A DNA stretch of 64,000 bases from Botrimarina hoheduenensis (GCF_007859815.1 NZ_SJPH01000002.1:171824-235823), one strand, 5' to 3'. Positions 1 through 9,543 are shown, counted from the first letter of the stretch. Made by a program: numbers and translations. Notes: generated by a model not told the origin, from the letters alone.

Positions 1-40
1 TCACGGCCGCGTCAAGTACCCCGGACAGGAGACCGCGTAG
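1..40 (+). CDS. C-terminal end of a probable HD-domain phosphohydrolase (partial)
   Basis: Only the last codons are in the window. Reading from base 2 gives HGRVKYPGQETA and then TAG at 38-40. This short tail resembles the end of the 7TM-HD (PgpH-like) phosphohydrolases that often sit just upstream of ybeY in bacteria, and the gap to ybeY is only about 47 bp. Family membership is inferred from the tail and the gene order; twelve residues cannot prove it. The other two forward frames give no recognisable tail here. Confidence 0.45.
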   Translation, partial: HGRVKYPGQETA

Positions 41-86
41 TCGGCCGAGAGCGGCAAACCGCCGCGGTCTCGTTGCCGTATCGCCC

Positions 87-539
87 TTGGTGAACGTACT
101 GATCGCTAATCAGCAGCAACGGCTTGTGGTAGACGAAGAGCGCGTCGCGGCGGTTGCGCGGCAGCTGCTAACCGAGGCCGGCTACACGCAGGGTGAGCTC
201 AGCGTGGCGGTGGTCGATGATCCTACCATTCACGCGTTGAATGTTCGTCACTTGCAGCACGACTATCCGACCGACGTGCTTAGTTTTACGCTCCTCGACT
301 CTCCGCCGAGGATCGAGGGAGAAGTTATCGTCAGCGCCGAGACAGCGGCCGACAACGCGGTTGACTACGGATGGTCAGCCGATTCGGAGCTGTTGCTCTA
401 CGTGATCCACGGTGTGCTGCACCTCGTGGGCTATCGCGACAAGACCGACGACGAGATTAGCGAGATGCGCGCCGCTGAGGCGCGTGCGTTAGCCGCGTTC
501 GGTGTGGCGCTGCCCTCAGCCGACGAGGCCCGATCATGA
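87..539 (+). CDS. ybeY: YbeY endoribonuclease / rRNA maturation factor
   Basis: A 150-residue protein of normal length for YbeY, a single-strand metallo-endoribonuclease needed for 16S rRNA 3' maturation and ribosome quality control in the cytoplasm. The UPF0054 signature is at residues 108-118 (HGVLHLVGYRD), with H108 and H112 as metal ligands. The usual third ligand, His, is replaced here by D118, and the usual Asp before it by R117. Two adjacent starts are possible: TTG at 87 or GTG at 90. GTG (149 residues) is equally plausible, and neither has a clear Shine-Dalgarno site. The stop codon overlaps the ATG of the next gene (ATGA), which suggests translational coupling with the CBS-domain protein, the usual neighbour of ybeY. 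Confidence 0.93.
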   Translation: MVNVLIANQQQRLVVDEERVAAVARQLLTEAGYTQGELSVAVVDDPTIHALNVRHLQHDYPTDVLSFTLLDSPPRIEGEVIVSAETAADNAVDYGWSADSELLLYVIHGVLHLVGYRDKTDDEISEMRAAEARALAAFGVALPSADEARS

Positions 540-1831
540 TGGACGACCCGCTTGCTTGGATCGCCGCCGTCTCGCTTGCGTTCACCGCGCTGGCTTCATT
601 GGGAGCCTGCGCCCTGCGGGCGTTCTCGCGCACCGAGCTGCAAGAGGTTTGCGAACGGTACGATCGTCCGCAGCGATTTACCGAGGTGCTCAGGCTGCGC
701 GGCCAGACCGCGTTGGGCATCGACTTGCTCGCCGCGATCGCCGCGGGACTGTTTGTGGCGGCCAGTGTGTCGCTCGTCGCCACGACACCCGCCCAGCGGC
801 CCCCGGCCGCCACACTGCTGGGCAGCGGAGCGCTCGCCGGATTAGTGTTGGCGCTCGTGCGTGTTGGGGCCCCCTGGACGGTGGCGCGGGTCTACGGGGC
901 CGCGTTTGTCTTTCACACCTGGCCGCTTTGGCGAGCACTGGATACGGTCTCCACACCGCTGCGCGCGACGGTGTCGGTGAGCGATGCGGTTCTGCATCGT
1001 CTGGCCGGACGCAACTCTGAGCCGCAAGATGCTGAAGATGTTCTGGAAGAAGAGATCCGCACGATTGTTTCCGAGGGGCATCGGGGCGGGCTGCTCGAAG
1101 AAGACGCCCGCGAGATGATCGAGAGCGTCATCGAATTGGGCGACGCCAAGGTTTCGCAGATCATGACGCCCCGGACCGATATGCACATGATGCCTGTCGA
1201 TCTGTCCTGGAGTGAGTTGCTATCGATCGTGATCGAACTCGGACATACCAGAATCCCCGTCTATGAGGGTTCACGGGACGAGATCGCGGGCATCTTGTAC
1301 GTCAAGGACCTGTTGCCCGAGCTTGCCCGCTCGAGCGAGGCCGATCGACGCCCGCTGAGAGAAATACTGCGCAAACCGATCTTCGTGCCCGCCGCTAAGC
1401 CGGTAGACGACTTGTTGGAGCAGTTCCAGCAGGAACGCACTCACATTGCGCTGGTGCTGGACGAGTACGGCGGCGTCACGGGCCTCGTGACGATTGAAGA
1501 TGTTCTCGAAGAGATCGTTGGCGAAATTGTCGATGAGTACGACGACGCCGTGGAGGAAGAAGTCCGATCGATCGGCGATAGCGCCGTCGAGGCTATCGGG
1601 CGAGCGCACATCGACGAGATCAACGAGGCACTGGGAACGGATATCCCTGAAGACGCTAGCTTTGACACCATCGCTGGATTTGTATTTACGGAGCTAGGGC
1701 GGGTGCCGGTGGTTGGTGACCAGGTTGCCTGGAACGGTGCGGTACGGGTCACGGTGCTCCAAGCAACGCGCCGCCGCATCGAGCGCGTGCGGGTTGAGCG
1801 GTTCGACTCCCAGGCGAGTGACGAGTCCTGA
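536..1831 (+). CDS. CBS-domain membrane protein of the CorC/HlyC (CNNM-like) family
   Basis: 431 residues. The first ~130 residues contain about three hydrophobic segments (around 8-28, 58-82 and 94-125) in place of a clear DUF21 domain. They are followed by the conserved linker rich in acidic residues (EEEIRTIVSEG, 171-181), the MTPRTDM motif (210-216) and a pair of CBS domains (about 210-335, with the LVLDEYGG motif at 307-314). A CorC_HlyC C-terminal domain covers about 343-425. Such proteins are linked to divalent-cation (Mg2+/Co2+) efflux or homeostasis, and CBS pairs bind adenine nucleotides. Older annotations call them hemolysins, which is not supported here. The start overlaps the ybeY stop, so the two are probably co-transcribed. 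The diverged N-terminal membrane domain is the least certain part. Confidence 0.88.
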   Translation: MMDDPLAWIAAVSLAFTALASLGACALRAFSRTELQEVCERYDRPQRFTEVLRLRGQTALGIDLLAAIAAGLFVAASVSLVATTPAQRPPAATLLGSGALAGLVLALVRVGAPWTVARVYGAAFVFHTWPLWRALDTVSTPLRATVSVSDAVLHRLAGRNSEPQDAEDVLEEEIRTIVSEGHRGGLLEEDAREMIESVIELGDAKVSQIMTPRTDMHMMPVDLSWSELLSIVIELGHTRIPVYEGSRDEIAGILYVKDLLPELARSSEADRRPLREILRKPIFVPAAKPVDDLLEQFQQERTHIALVLDEYGGVTGLVTIEDVLEEIVGEIVDEYDDAVEEEVRSIGDSAVEAIGRAHIDEINEALGTDIPEDASFDTIAGFVFTELGRVPVVGDQVAWNGAVRVTVLQATRRRIERVRVERFDSQASDES

Positions 1832-1951
1832 GCGTGGTGCTGGCACGCCGGGGTGCTGGCCTTGACGCCGGCTGGGGGGGGCTCGTACGGTCCGCCGCCA
1901 GCACGCGTTGCGTGCCTCTTGCCCCGCTTTGCCCTCGTATGCCGTTGCCGG

Positions 1952-3349
1952 ATGGTCGCGCCTGTTGCAACTCCGTCGTTCGCATTGCTCTTAGCTTTTG
2001 CGACACTCAGCGCCCCCCATGCCAGGGGGCTGGAAATGCCCCGTTGGTTAGGAGGCAGCGCCGCAACTGCCACGGATGCAGCCGAGGGTCCCGGCACGCC
2101 GGAGTGGTGGCGATCCAATAAAAAACGGGCCGAGTTCGTCCCGGGCGAAGGGTTCCGAGTCGAGGGCGTCCCGGGTTTCTTCGACCAAGACGGCCGATCG
2201 ATCGATGCGCCCGTTGACGAGATAACGGTTGATCTGCACCGTGCTGAAGAGTCCAAAGGGATTCTGCCGGGAGTCGATCCGAAGCTCGCCGCACAGAAGG
2301 TGAAGGAAGCCGTTGGTTTGGGGCCCGATCAACAAGCGGCGCGCAAGTTTCTTGCGGCTGGTGTGAAGCTGTTTGAGGACAAACGTTACGCCGCCGCCGC
2401 GAAAGAATTTGAAAAGGCAGCAGCGCGTTGGCCTCGATCAGATATCGCCTCGCTGGCGCTGTTCAATCAGGCCGAGTCGTACTACTGGGACGACCGCTAT
2501 CAGGACGCCTCAGAGACCTACCTCAAGCTGCTTACCGAGCACCCAAGCACGCCCAAGCTCGACATCACCATCGAACGCATGTGGGCGATCGCGCAGTACT
2601 GGGAGAAGACGCACTTTGCTTCTCCTTCGCGTATGCCTTTCGGCTACAACCCGATCGAGAAAACGCGGCCGACCTTTGATACGATTGGCAATTCGATCAA
2701 GCTGTACGACTCGATTCGGATGAACGACCCAACGGGTCCCCGCGCCGACGACTCGATCATGACAACCGCGGGAATCTACTACCAGCGGCAACGCTACGCC
2801 GATGCGGATTATCACTACTCGTTGCTGCGGCAGGAGTACCCGCGGAGCGACTATCAGTTTGAGGCGCACCTGCTTGGTTTGCAGGCCAAGCTCATGCGCT
2901 ACCAGGGCCCCGACTACGATGGCACGCCGCTCACGGAAGCACGCAAGCTCGAAGAACGCACCCGACTGAATTTCAGTGGCCGCCTCAGCCAAGAACAGCT
3001 CTCCCGGCTCAACGAGACACGTGGCCGCATCCAGGCCATGATCGAGGAGCGAGACCTGCGTATGGCCGCTTATTACGAAGGAACCAAGCAGCATCGTGCC
3101 GCCCGGATTGTGCTGAACAACGTCATTAAGCAGTATCCGAGTTCGCCGGCGGCGGAGAAGGCGCGCGATCAGCTTGCCAAACTCGAAGGATTGCCCGATG
3201 CGCCCGACGAGCCCATGGAATGGCTCGTCGAGATGTTCCCCCAAAACCAAGAGCGCTCGGCGCTCGACGGCATCGCGCCGATGAATCCTCGCGTCGATGT
3301 GACGCGCATCGCGGAGCAGGGCACCGATGGCGACACAACAACCCGCTAA
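1952..3349 (+). CDS. Secreted TPR protein, BamD/YbgF-like
   Basis: 465 residues from ATG 1952. The frame stays open upstream to 1853, but ATG 1952 is preferred because it places a hydrophobic signal peptide (residues ~7-26, ending near APHARG) at the N-terminus. The body is alpha-helical with tetratricopeptide-type units. Recognisable helices begin with a column of A/F residues near 'KFLAAGVKLFEDKRYAAAA' and recur at 'YYQRQRYADADYHYSLLRQ' and 'QYPSSPAAEKARDQLAKLE', resembling BamD and YbgF/CpoB repeats. No lipobox Cys is visible, so a periplasmic rather than lipoprotein form is likely. It overlaps the LptE-like gene by 23 bp, which suggests a shared role in outer-membrane biogenesis. That role is inferred from fold and neighbours. 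Confidence 0.8.
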   Translation: MVAPVATPSFALLLAFATLSAPHARGLEMPRWLGGSAATATDAAEGPGTPEWWRSNKKRAEFVPGEGFRVEGVPGFFDQDGRSIDAPVDEITVDLHRAEESKGILPGVDPKLAAQKVKEAVGLGPDQQAARKFLAAGVKLFEDKRYAAAAKEFEKAAARWPRSDIASLALFNQAESYYWDDRYQDASETYLKLLTEHPSTPKLDITIERMWAIAQYWEKTHFASPSRMPFGYNPIEKTRPTFDTIGNSIKLYDSIRMNDPTGPRADDSIMTTAGIYYQRQRYADADYHYSLLRQEYPRSDYQFEAHLLGLQAKLMRYQGPDYDGTPLTEARKLEERTRLNFSGRLSQEQLSRLNETRGRIQAMIEERDLRMAAYYEGTKQHRAARIVLNNVIKQYPSSPAAEKARDQLAKLEGLPDAPDEPMEWLVEMFPQNQERSALDGIAPMNPRVDVTRIAEQGTDGDTTTR

Positions 3350-3881
3350 CGCCCTGCTGATCGTGCTGTTGGGTGGCACGCTGGCCGTCTCGGGCGGGTG
3401 CGTTGGCTACCGGGCGGGTGCCGGTACGCTGTACGCGGCCGATGTGCAAACCGTCTATGTGCCGATGATCGAATCGCGGAGCTTCCGCCGCGATCTAGGC
3501 GAGCGTCTAACCGAGGCGGTGGTCCGCGAGATCGAGCTCAAGACGCCTTACAAGGTGGTCGCCACGCCCAACGCCGATAGTCTGCTAGAGGTGCGTTTGC
3601 TGACCGACTCACGTCGGACCCTTGCCGAAGACGGTTTCGACAACCCGCGTGTTCAAGAGAATCAGCTCCGTGCGGAGGTGCTCTGGACCAATCGTCGGCG
3701 GGCGGCGATGGCCCCCGTTGCGACCGCGCTGCCGATGGACCCCGTTCTAGGCGGCGTGGTGGGTATCGCTCAAGCAACTCCGCTGATCCCCGAAGCGGGG
3801 CAGACGATCGTTTCGCAACAGCAGCTGGCGATTACCCGCTTGGCCGAACAGATTGTCGCGACGATGGAAGAGCCCTGGTGA
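3327..3881 (+). CDS. LptE-like LPS-assembly lipoprotein
   Basis: 184 residues. The N-terminus is a lipoprotein signal: a hydrophobic stretch ending in LAVSGGC with the lipidated Cys at residue 25. The mature part matches the LptE pattern: a TLYAADVQTVYVPMI strand, then SFRRDLGERLTEAVVREIE, a helix found in LptE proteins, followed by a region of short strands. LptE plugs the LptD barrel and helps place LPS in the outer leaflet. No lptD is in the window. The gene starts inside the preceding TPR gene (23-bp overlap), so the two are translated from one transcript. Assignment rests on the N-terminal half; LptE is poorly conserved, so the exact partner is an inference. Confidence 0.75.
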   Translation: MATQQPANALLIVLLGGTLAVSGGCVGYRAGAGTLYAADVQTVYVPMIESRSFRRDLGERLTEAVVREIELKTPYKVVATPNADSLLEVRLLTDSRRTLAEDGFDNPRVQENQLRAEVLWTNRRRAAMAPVATALPMDPVLGGVVGIAQATPLIPEAGQTIVSQQQLAITRLAEQIVATMEEPW

Positions 3882-3972
3882 ACCGTCGGCGTTTTGCGGA
3901 CCGGATGACTTTGGCGATCTCGGTCATCGTCGGCTAGTCTGGATCGTCTCCGCGAGGTCGCCGAAGGAGCCG

Positions 3973-4878
3973 ATGGTTGCGCGGCTGCCGGGGCGATCTT
4001 GTTTTGCACCGTCCAGCCGGTTCCTGCTCTTTAGCCGAGATCTTCTGACCGTGGCAGCACCGATCCCTCGCCTGCCCGATCTGATGGGCATCGTCAACGT
4101 CACGCCCGATTCGTTCTCAGACGGCGGGCTTTATCTCGACGCTGAACAGGCGGTTCAGCACGCCCTGCAGCTAGAGACAGACGGTGCCGCGATTCTCGAT
4201 GTCGGCGGAGAGAGCACCCGCCCGGGGGCCAAGCCGGTCGATGCGCAAGAAGAATCTCGCCGCGTATTGCCGGTAATCCGCCAGCTCGCCGAGAGCACAA
4301 GGCTGCCGATCTCGATCGACACCAGCAAGGCTTCCGTGGCGCGGGCGGCAATCACTGCCGGAGCCACTATTGTCAACGACGTTACCGGTCTGACCGGCGA
4401 CCCGGAGATGCTGCGCGTTGTCGCGGATTCGGACTGCCGCGTGTGCGTGATGCACATGCAGGGAACCCCGCGGACGATGCAAGAGGAGCCCCGCTACAGC
4501 AACGTTGTTGCTGAGGTGATGGCGTACCTGGCCGGCAAACGCGATGCGCTAGTCGCTGCTGGCGTTAGCAACGAGCGGATATGGCTCGATCCGGGGATCG
4601 GGTTTGGCAAGACACTGGAGCACAATCTGGAGCTTCTTTCTCGCATCGCGGAGTTGCACGCGCTGGGCTGCAAGCTGCTGGTGGGGCACTCGCGGAAGAA
4701 GTTTCTTGGGCAAATTCTAGGAGATCAAGATGCGGATCGGACGGCGGCGACTGCCGGCGTGGCAGTGCATCTGGCCGATGCCGGCGTGCAGGTGCTGCGG
4801 GTACACGATGTCCTAGCGGTGAGCGAGGTGCTGCGAGCGCGTCAGATCGCAGCGCGGGGCCGTCTGGATGCGTGCTAG
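3973..4878 (+). CDS. folP: Dihydropteroate synthase
   Basis: Makes 7,8-dihydropteroate from 6-hydroxymethyl-dihydropterin diphosphate and p-aminobenzoate in cytoplasmic folate synthesis. Clear signatures are present: [15 protein letters not shown] (diphosphate loop 1), [11 protein letters not shown] (loop 2), [12 protein letters not shown]-type 'IVNDVTG', DPGIGFGKT and LVGHSRKKF. The frame is open from 3853. ATG 3973 has a purine-rich AAGGAG just upstream but only 3 bases away. GTG 4051 would give a more typical 275-residue protein starting close to the first motif, so the true start may be 4051. It follows the LptE-like gene on the same strand. A possible PABA-pathway gene (pabA/trpG) lies far away at 55.7 kb. 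Confidence 0.92.
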   Translation: MVARLPGRSCFAPSSRFLLFSRDLLTVAAPIPRLPDLMGIVNVTPDSFSDGGLYLDAEQAVQHALQLETDGAAILDVGGESTRPGAKPVDAQEESRRVLPVIRQLAESTRLPISIDTSKASVARAAITAGATIVNDVTGLTGDPEMLRVVADSDCRVCVMHMQGTPRTMQEEPRYSNVVAEVMAYLAGKRDALVAAGVSNERIWLDPGIGFGKTLEHNLELLSRIAELHALGCKLLVGHSRKKFLGQILGDQDADRTAATAGVAVHLADAGVQVLRVHDVLAVSEVLRARQIAARGRLDAC

Positions 4879-4996
4879 CAAATCCACCAGCGACGTTGAC
4901 CGGGGTTTTCTGGCGGGGGATACTATGGTGCTTGCCTCCCTGCGGCATGCCCTGTCAACCCGCCTTGCTCCTCGTATTGATCCCCCCAACTCCGTT

Positions 4997-6283
4997 ATGC
5001 GTGCCGCGTTGCCGAAAGCCCCTGCCGATGCCGATCTCGCGGCTTACTGCCGGCGTGTCGCGGAGCGGGCAAAAAAGGCCTCGGCAGAATTGGCGACGGT
5101 CTCTGGCGCGGTGAAAATTGCTTGGTTGCGTCGCACCGCGGAGTTGCTCCGCACGAGCGGCGCGGAGCTTGCCGAAGCCAACGAAAAAGATCTTGCGGCC
5201 GCGCCCGACTACGGCCTCAGCGATGCCCAGATCGATCGTTTACGACTCAACGACGAAAGGATTGAGGCGATCGCGGCCGCCCTCGAAGAGATCGCGCTGC
5301 TGCGGGATCCGATCGGTGCCGTGATCGATTCGACCGTGCGACCCAACGGATTGCGGATCGACAAGGTGCGAGCGCCGCTCGGTGTGGTGTTCTTTATTTA
5401 CGAATCGCGGCCGAACGTCACCGCGGACGCGGCGGCCATCTGTGTCAAAGCGGGCAACGCCGTCATTTTGCGGGGTGGCAAAGAGGCGATCCACTCCAGC
5501 ACCGCGATTGTCAAACTGCTTAGCCGGGCGGCTGCCGAAACGGGCCTGCCGGCCGACGCGGTGCAGCTGGTGAGCACGACCGATCGCGTGGCGGTTGGTC
5601 ACTTCTTGAAAATGGATACGCTCATCGATGTCGCGATCCCGCGCGGCGGCGAAGGCCTGATCCGGCGTGTCGCCGCCGAAGCGACCATGCCCGTTATCAA
5701 GCACTTCGATGGCAACTGCCACGTCTATCTGGACGCCACGGCGGACCCGGTCATGGCCGAAGCGATCACGGTCAATAGCAAGACGCATCGGCTGGGCGTG
5801 TGCAACGCGGCGGAGTCGCTCGTGGTGCATGCGGACGTGGCCGCCGAGTTGTTGCCGCGTGTCGGTGCCGCGCTGCAAGCTAAGGGGATCGAGATCCGCG
5901 GTGACCAGCGCGTGTGCGAGCTGGTTCCCGGTGCCGTTGCCGCACAAGAAACCGATCTGGGTGCCGAATTCTTGGGTCCGATTATTTCGGCCGTGGTTGT
6001 CGAGTCGCTCGACGCCGCGATCGAGCATATCAATCGATACAGCTCGGGACACACCGAGGCGATCGTCACGAAAGATATCGAGTCGGCCCGCATCTTCGCC
6101 GCCCGGATCGACAGCGCGGCCGTGATGATCAACGCCAGCACTCGTTTCAACGATGGGGGTGAGTTTGGTCTGGGGGCCGAGATCGGCATCAGTACCGATA
6201 AATTTCATGCCCGCGGTCCGTGTGGCGTGGACGAGTTAACCACTTATAAGTACGTCGTACTCGGCACAGGGCAGATACGCTAA
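4997..6283 (+). CDS. proA: Gamma-glutamyl phosphate reductase
   Basis: 428 residues. Reduces gamma-glutamyl phosphate to glutamate semialdehyde with NADPH, the second step of proline synthesis. It has the aldehyde-dehydrogenase-like fold: the NAD(P)-binding segment with [10 protein letters not shown], the loop [14 protein letters not shown], and the catalytic Cys at about residue 269 within [11 protein letters not shown]. The C-terminus carries the expected [19 protein letters not shown] segment. The frame extends upstream to 4868, but ATG 4997 gives the usual family length (about 417-430). No proB lies nearby in the window. Confidence 0.95.
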   Translation: MRAALPKAPADADLAAYCRRVAERAKKASAELATVSGAVKIAWLRRTAELLRTSGAELAEANEKDLAAAPDYGLSDAQIDRLRLNDERIEAIAAALEEIALLRDPIGAVIDSTVRPNGLRIDKVRAPLGVVFFIYESRPNVTADAAAICVKAGNAVILRGGKEAIHSSTAIVKLLSRAAAETGLPADAVQLVSTTDRVAVGHFLKMDTLIDVAIPRGGEGLIRRVAAEATMPVIKHFDGNCHVYLDATADPVMAEAITVNSKTHRLGVCNAAESLVVHADVAAELLPRVGAALQAKGIEIRGDQRVCELVPGAVAAQETDLGAEFLGPIISAVVVESLDAAIEHINRYSSGHTEAIVTKDIESARIFAARIDSAAVMINASTRFNDGGEFGLGAEIGISTDKFHARGPCGVDELTTYKYVVLGTGQIR

Positions 6284-6349
6284 ATCGCTCGCGCCCTCAC
6301 GCCGGAGGCGGGGGGGCCTGATAACTCCCCGGGAATCGGGAATCGCGTC

Positions 6350-7429
6350 ATGGATGACCTTCTCAGCCAAGCCGACATCGAGAATCTGCTCGGCGCTACC
6401 GGCACAGCCAAGCCGGCACCCAAGTCAGAGGCCAAACCGGCCTCGGGTCAGGTGGCCCCGGCACCACGCTCTCTGGCGGGCGGGATCCGCCCGTTCCCCA
6501 AGCCAACCGAAAAGGTTACGAGCTACGACTTCAAGCGGCCCGAGCGGGTTGGCAAAGAGCAGATGCGCGCTCTGCAGACCATGCACGAGGGTTTTGGTCG
6601 CAACTACGGGGCGGCCCTCTCAGCGCTGCTACGCACCATTGTCGAAGTGAAGCTGACCAGCGTCGATCAGCTTACTTACAGCGAGTTTGTCTTCAGCCTC
6701 GAAAACCCCACCTGCTTTAACCTCATCAACGCCGCTCCGCTCGAAGGGCAGTTGATCCTCGATATCAATCCGTCGCTGCTGTTCCCGATGATCGATCGGC
6801 TCATGGGCGGCGGTGCCGAGTCGACCCCGCCGGCCCGGCGTCCGTTGACGGAGATCGAGCTGCGTCTCGTCGGACGCATCACGTCGCTCTTTTTGGACGA
6901 GCTCTCGGGCGCTTGGGAGAACGTGCTCAAGCTCGACCTTGCTGTCGACCACGTGGAGAGCAATCCGCAACTCGTCCAGATCGTACCTCCGAACGAAGTT
7001 GTCGTGCTGATCAGCTTCGAACTCATCCTGGGCGAAGCGCGGGGGATGATGAACCTGTGTATCCCGTTCAACGCGATTGAACGGATCAGCAGCAAGCTGA
7101 GCGCCAACAGCTGGGTCACCTACAGCAAGAAGCCCTCCACCCCGGAGTCGATCCAGATGATCGGCGACCGGCTGACCGGCTCAGAGGTTGAGCTGGTGGT
7201 TGAGCTCGCTGAGTCGCGTATCGCTTTGCAAGATGTCATCGGCCTGCGTGTGGGCGACATCATTGCCACCGAAAAAGACACCCGAGTGCCGCTCGTTGTT
7301 TCGGTCCAAGGGAGCGAGAAGTTCCACGCCTCGCCCGGTGCTTACAAGGGACGCAAGGCGGTCCGGATCTTGGATCCGATCGAGCACCATCACGTGCGTA
7401 TCGATCAGGACACCTCGCAGGGCGGGTGA
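6350..7429 (+). CDS. fliM: Flagellar motor switch protein FliM
   Basis: 359 residues. FliM forms the C-ring of the flagellar motor and binds phospho-CheY. The N-terminal peptide LLSQADIENLLG (residues 4-15) is the CheY-binding motif. It is followed by a Pro/Ala/Lys linker (to ~65), the CheC-like middle domain (about 70-250, with MRALQTMHEGFGRN at its start) and a C-terminal SpoA/FliN-type domain (about 270-345). No other flagellar or chemotaxis gene is in this window: it sits between proA and a convergent cstA, whose end is only 8 bp away. Many planctomycetes are flagellated in their swarmer stage, and scattered flagellar genes are known there. Confidence 0.94.
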   Translation: MDDLLSQADIENLLGATGTAKPAPKSEAKPASGQVAPAPRSLAGGIRPFPKPTEKVTSYDFKRPERVGKEQMRALQTMHEGFGRNYGAALSALLRTIVEVKLTSVDQLTYSEFVFSLENPTCFNLINAAPLEGQLILDINPSLLFPMIDRLMGGGAESTPPARRPLTEIELRLVGRITSLFLDELSGAWENVLKLDLAVDHVESNPQLVQIVPPNEVVVLISFELILGEARGMMNLCIPFNAIERISSKLSANSWVTYSKKPSTPESIQMIGDRLTGSEVELVVELAESRIALQDVIGLRVGDIIATEKDTRVPLVVSVQGSEKFHASPGAYKGRKAVRILDPIEHHHVRIDQDTSQGG

Positions 7430-7436
7430 GGCGTGG

Positions 7437-9275
7437 TCACACGGCGACGCGATCGGGGGGGTCCTGCAACAGGCGGCGCACCTTCGGCCACGCCAACAAC
7501 GCCTCTAGCATCATCCACACCTGAAGCACCAGCAGCCCCACGCCGAAAGCCAACAGGGGCCACTTGGTGTGCCAGTTCGGCGCGAAGTCGTTCTTAATCT
7601 GCTCGATCATCGCCCACGCCGGCATCACGAGCATGAGGGCCATCGGGACGAGCGCGAACCCAATCGGCAGTCGCTGTCGTGCCAGAAAGAACACGATCAC
7701 CAGAAAGCTGAGGCCCGCGAGCAACTGGTTGGTGGCCCCGAACAGCGGCCACAGAATGAGTCCCCCACTGCCCGGCCCCGCGGGGCCCGGGATCATCGCG
7801 ACCGCCCCGCCCGCCACGACCGCTAAGAGCGTTGCCGGATGCTTGCCCCGCAGCGGGTTGATCCAGGGCAGCGTCGGTTTGAGCGTCGTGGCGAGCTCCT
7901 GGATGACGTACCGCTGTAGCCGCGTGGCGGTGTCGAGCGTGGTCGCCGCGAAGCAGGCGACCAGCACCGCGATGGTTGCCACAGCCAGCTTGGGGGGCAC
8001 GTAGATCGCGGTCAAGAAGTTGGCTCCCCCCTCGACAAAGGCCCCGACATTTTGGATGAGCCTTTGATTCGCCCAGCCGCCTACGCTGCGAGACATTCCG
8101 TTGCTATCCGTAACCGTCGTGATCTTTGTGGGGTATTTTGCTTCCCAGGCGGCGCGGCCGACCAGTCGTTCCCCGTCAGGACCGTTGACGCCCATCCCCA
8201 GCCCCGCGCAGCAGGCGAGGATCACCACCACGGCGAGCGCTCCCTCGGTGAGCATGCCGCCGTAGCCAATCGACAGCGCATCGGGCTCGGAGGCGATCTG
8301 TTTGCTGGTGGTGCCGCTAGCCACAAGGCAGTGGAAACCGCTGCACGCGCCACACGCGATGGTGATGAACAGGAACGGCATGATCGGTGGCGCGTCGGCC
8401 GGTATCTCGGAGGCGAGCATGGGAGCGGCGTTAAGATCGGCGGCCCCGGTCGCTCCCGCGACGAACAGGCCGGTCACGAGCAGCGCCATTGCCACCAAGA
8501 GTTGCAGGCTGTTGATGTAGTCACGCGGCTGGAGGAGCAGCCACACGGGCAAGACCGAGGCAAAGTAGCAGTACACCAACAGCACGACGGTCCACAGCAC
8601 AACCGGTGTGCCGAAGCTATCGAGCGCCGCGATCGTCGGCATGTTGATCGGCAGCCAATACGTACCGATCCCGACCGTGGCATACAGCAAGGCGAGCGCC
8701 GCCAGAGAGGGGATGAGCAAGCCGCCGCCCCGCCGCAACACGCCCCAGCCGATAGCGATCGCCAGCGGCATCGCGGTCCAGACGCTCAAGACCGACTCGG
8801 GATAGGCACCGAAGATCATCGCGATCACGAGCCCGAAGATCCCGATCACGATGGTCAGCGAGAAAAAAAGAACGACTAAGAACAGCACGCGAGCGCGGGG
8901 CGAGAGGATCGAGCCGGCCGCCTCGCCGATCGTTTTGCCTTGGTTGCGCAAGCTGACGACCAGCGCGCCGAGGTCGTGGACGGCTCCAATAAAGATCGAT
9001 CCGAGAACCACCCACAGCACCGCGGGCAGCCATCCCCAGAAGACGGCGATCGCCGGGCCAACGATCGGGCCCGTTCCGGCAATGCTGGTGAAGTGATGGC
9101 CGAAGACCACGCTTTTGGCGGTCGGGACAAAATCGACCCCGTCTCGCAGTGTGTGGCTGGGGGGGAGGTGGCCCGCGTCGAGCTTAAAGACGTATCGCGC
9201 CAGCCAGCCGCCGTACCAGCGGTACGCCAGCAGCAGCGCCGCAAAGGAACCCACCGCAACCAGAATCGTGAGCAT
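7437..9275 (-). CDS. cstA: Carbon starvation protein A (peptide/pyruvate transporter family)
   Basis: 612 residues from ATG at 9275. The frame continues upstream to 9476, but only the segment from 9275 on begins with a membrane helix and the family's YRWYGGWLARYVF region. About 15-16 hydrophobic segments follow. Signature stretches are GTGPIVGPAIAVFWGW and VHDLGALVVSLRNQGKTIGE near the N-terminus and the SGFHCLVASGTTSKQ segment in the middle. Family members take up peptides or pyruvate during carbon limitation, at the inner membrane. The gene converges on fliM (8-bp gap) and diverges from trxB, so regulatory sequence probably lies in 9276-9543. The substrate here is not determined. Confidence 0.93.
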   Translation of the reverse strand: MLTILVAVGSFAALLLAYRWYGGWLARYVFKLDAGHLPPSHTLRDGVDFVPTAKSVVFGHHFTSIAGTGPIVGPAIAVFWGWLPAVLWVVLGSIFIGAVHDLGALVVSLRNQGKTIGEAAGSILSPRARVLFLVVLFFSLTIVIGIFGLVIAMIFGAYPESVLSVWTAMPLAIAIGWGVLRRGGGLLIPSLAALALLYATVGIGTYWLPINMPTIAALDSFGTPVVLWTVVLLVYCYFASVLPVWLLLQPRDYINSLQLLVAMALLVTGLFVAGATGAADLNAAPMLASEIPADAPPIMPFLFITIACGACSGFHCLVASGTTSKQIASEPDALSIGYGGMLTEGALAVVVILACCAGLGMGVNGPDGERLVGRAAWEAKYPTKITTVTDSNGMSRSVGGWANQRLIQNVGAFVEGGANFLTAIYVPPKLAVATIAVLVACFAATTLDTATRLQRYVIQELATTLKPTLPWINPLRGKHPATLLAVVAGGAVAMIPGPAGPGSGGLILWPLFGATNQLLAGLSFLVIVFFLARQRLPIGFALVPMALMLVMPAWAMIEQIKNDFAPNWHTKWPLLAFGVGLLVLQVWMMLEALLAWPKVRRLLQDPPDRVAV

Positions 9276-9543
9276 AAGAAAGGCACCCCGCGTGGAGGCG
9301 CGATCGAGAGCAGGAGGAGAAGAACGGGCGTGAAATGAGGGTGGGGGGCCGGACGGGCGAAGACCGGTAATTCTGCTAGTAACGCACACCGACAGGTACG
9401 ACTGGCCGTGCCAGCGGGCCATGCGGAGCGTTTCCGCCCCTCGCCGATCCTGGGCATGTGACCCTACTATACTCATCTGCCCCGGCGGACTTAATCCGTC
9501 CGCCCCGCCCCAGCTTGATGTCGAGAAAAAAGAGAGTCTTTAA

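Noticed and set aside
1441-2256. A 271-codon - strand open frame across the end of the CBS-domain gene
   Set aside because: Antisense shadow with Ser/Thr/Arg bias and no family features.
5240-6208. A 322-codon - strand open frame inside proA
   Set aside because: Antisense to a complete ProA.
8052-8879. A 275-codon + strand open frame inside cstA
   Set aside because: Antisense to a clear CstA; Arg/His/Gln-rich with no family signature.
9276-9476. N-terminal extension of cstA to 9476
   Set aside because: Lacks hydrophobic character and family similarity; ATG 9275 starts at the first membrane helix.
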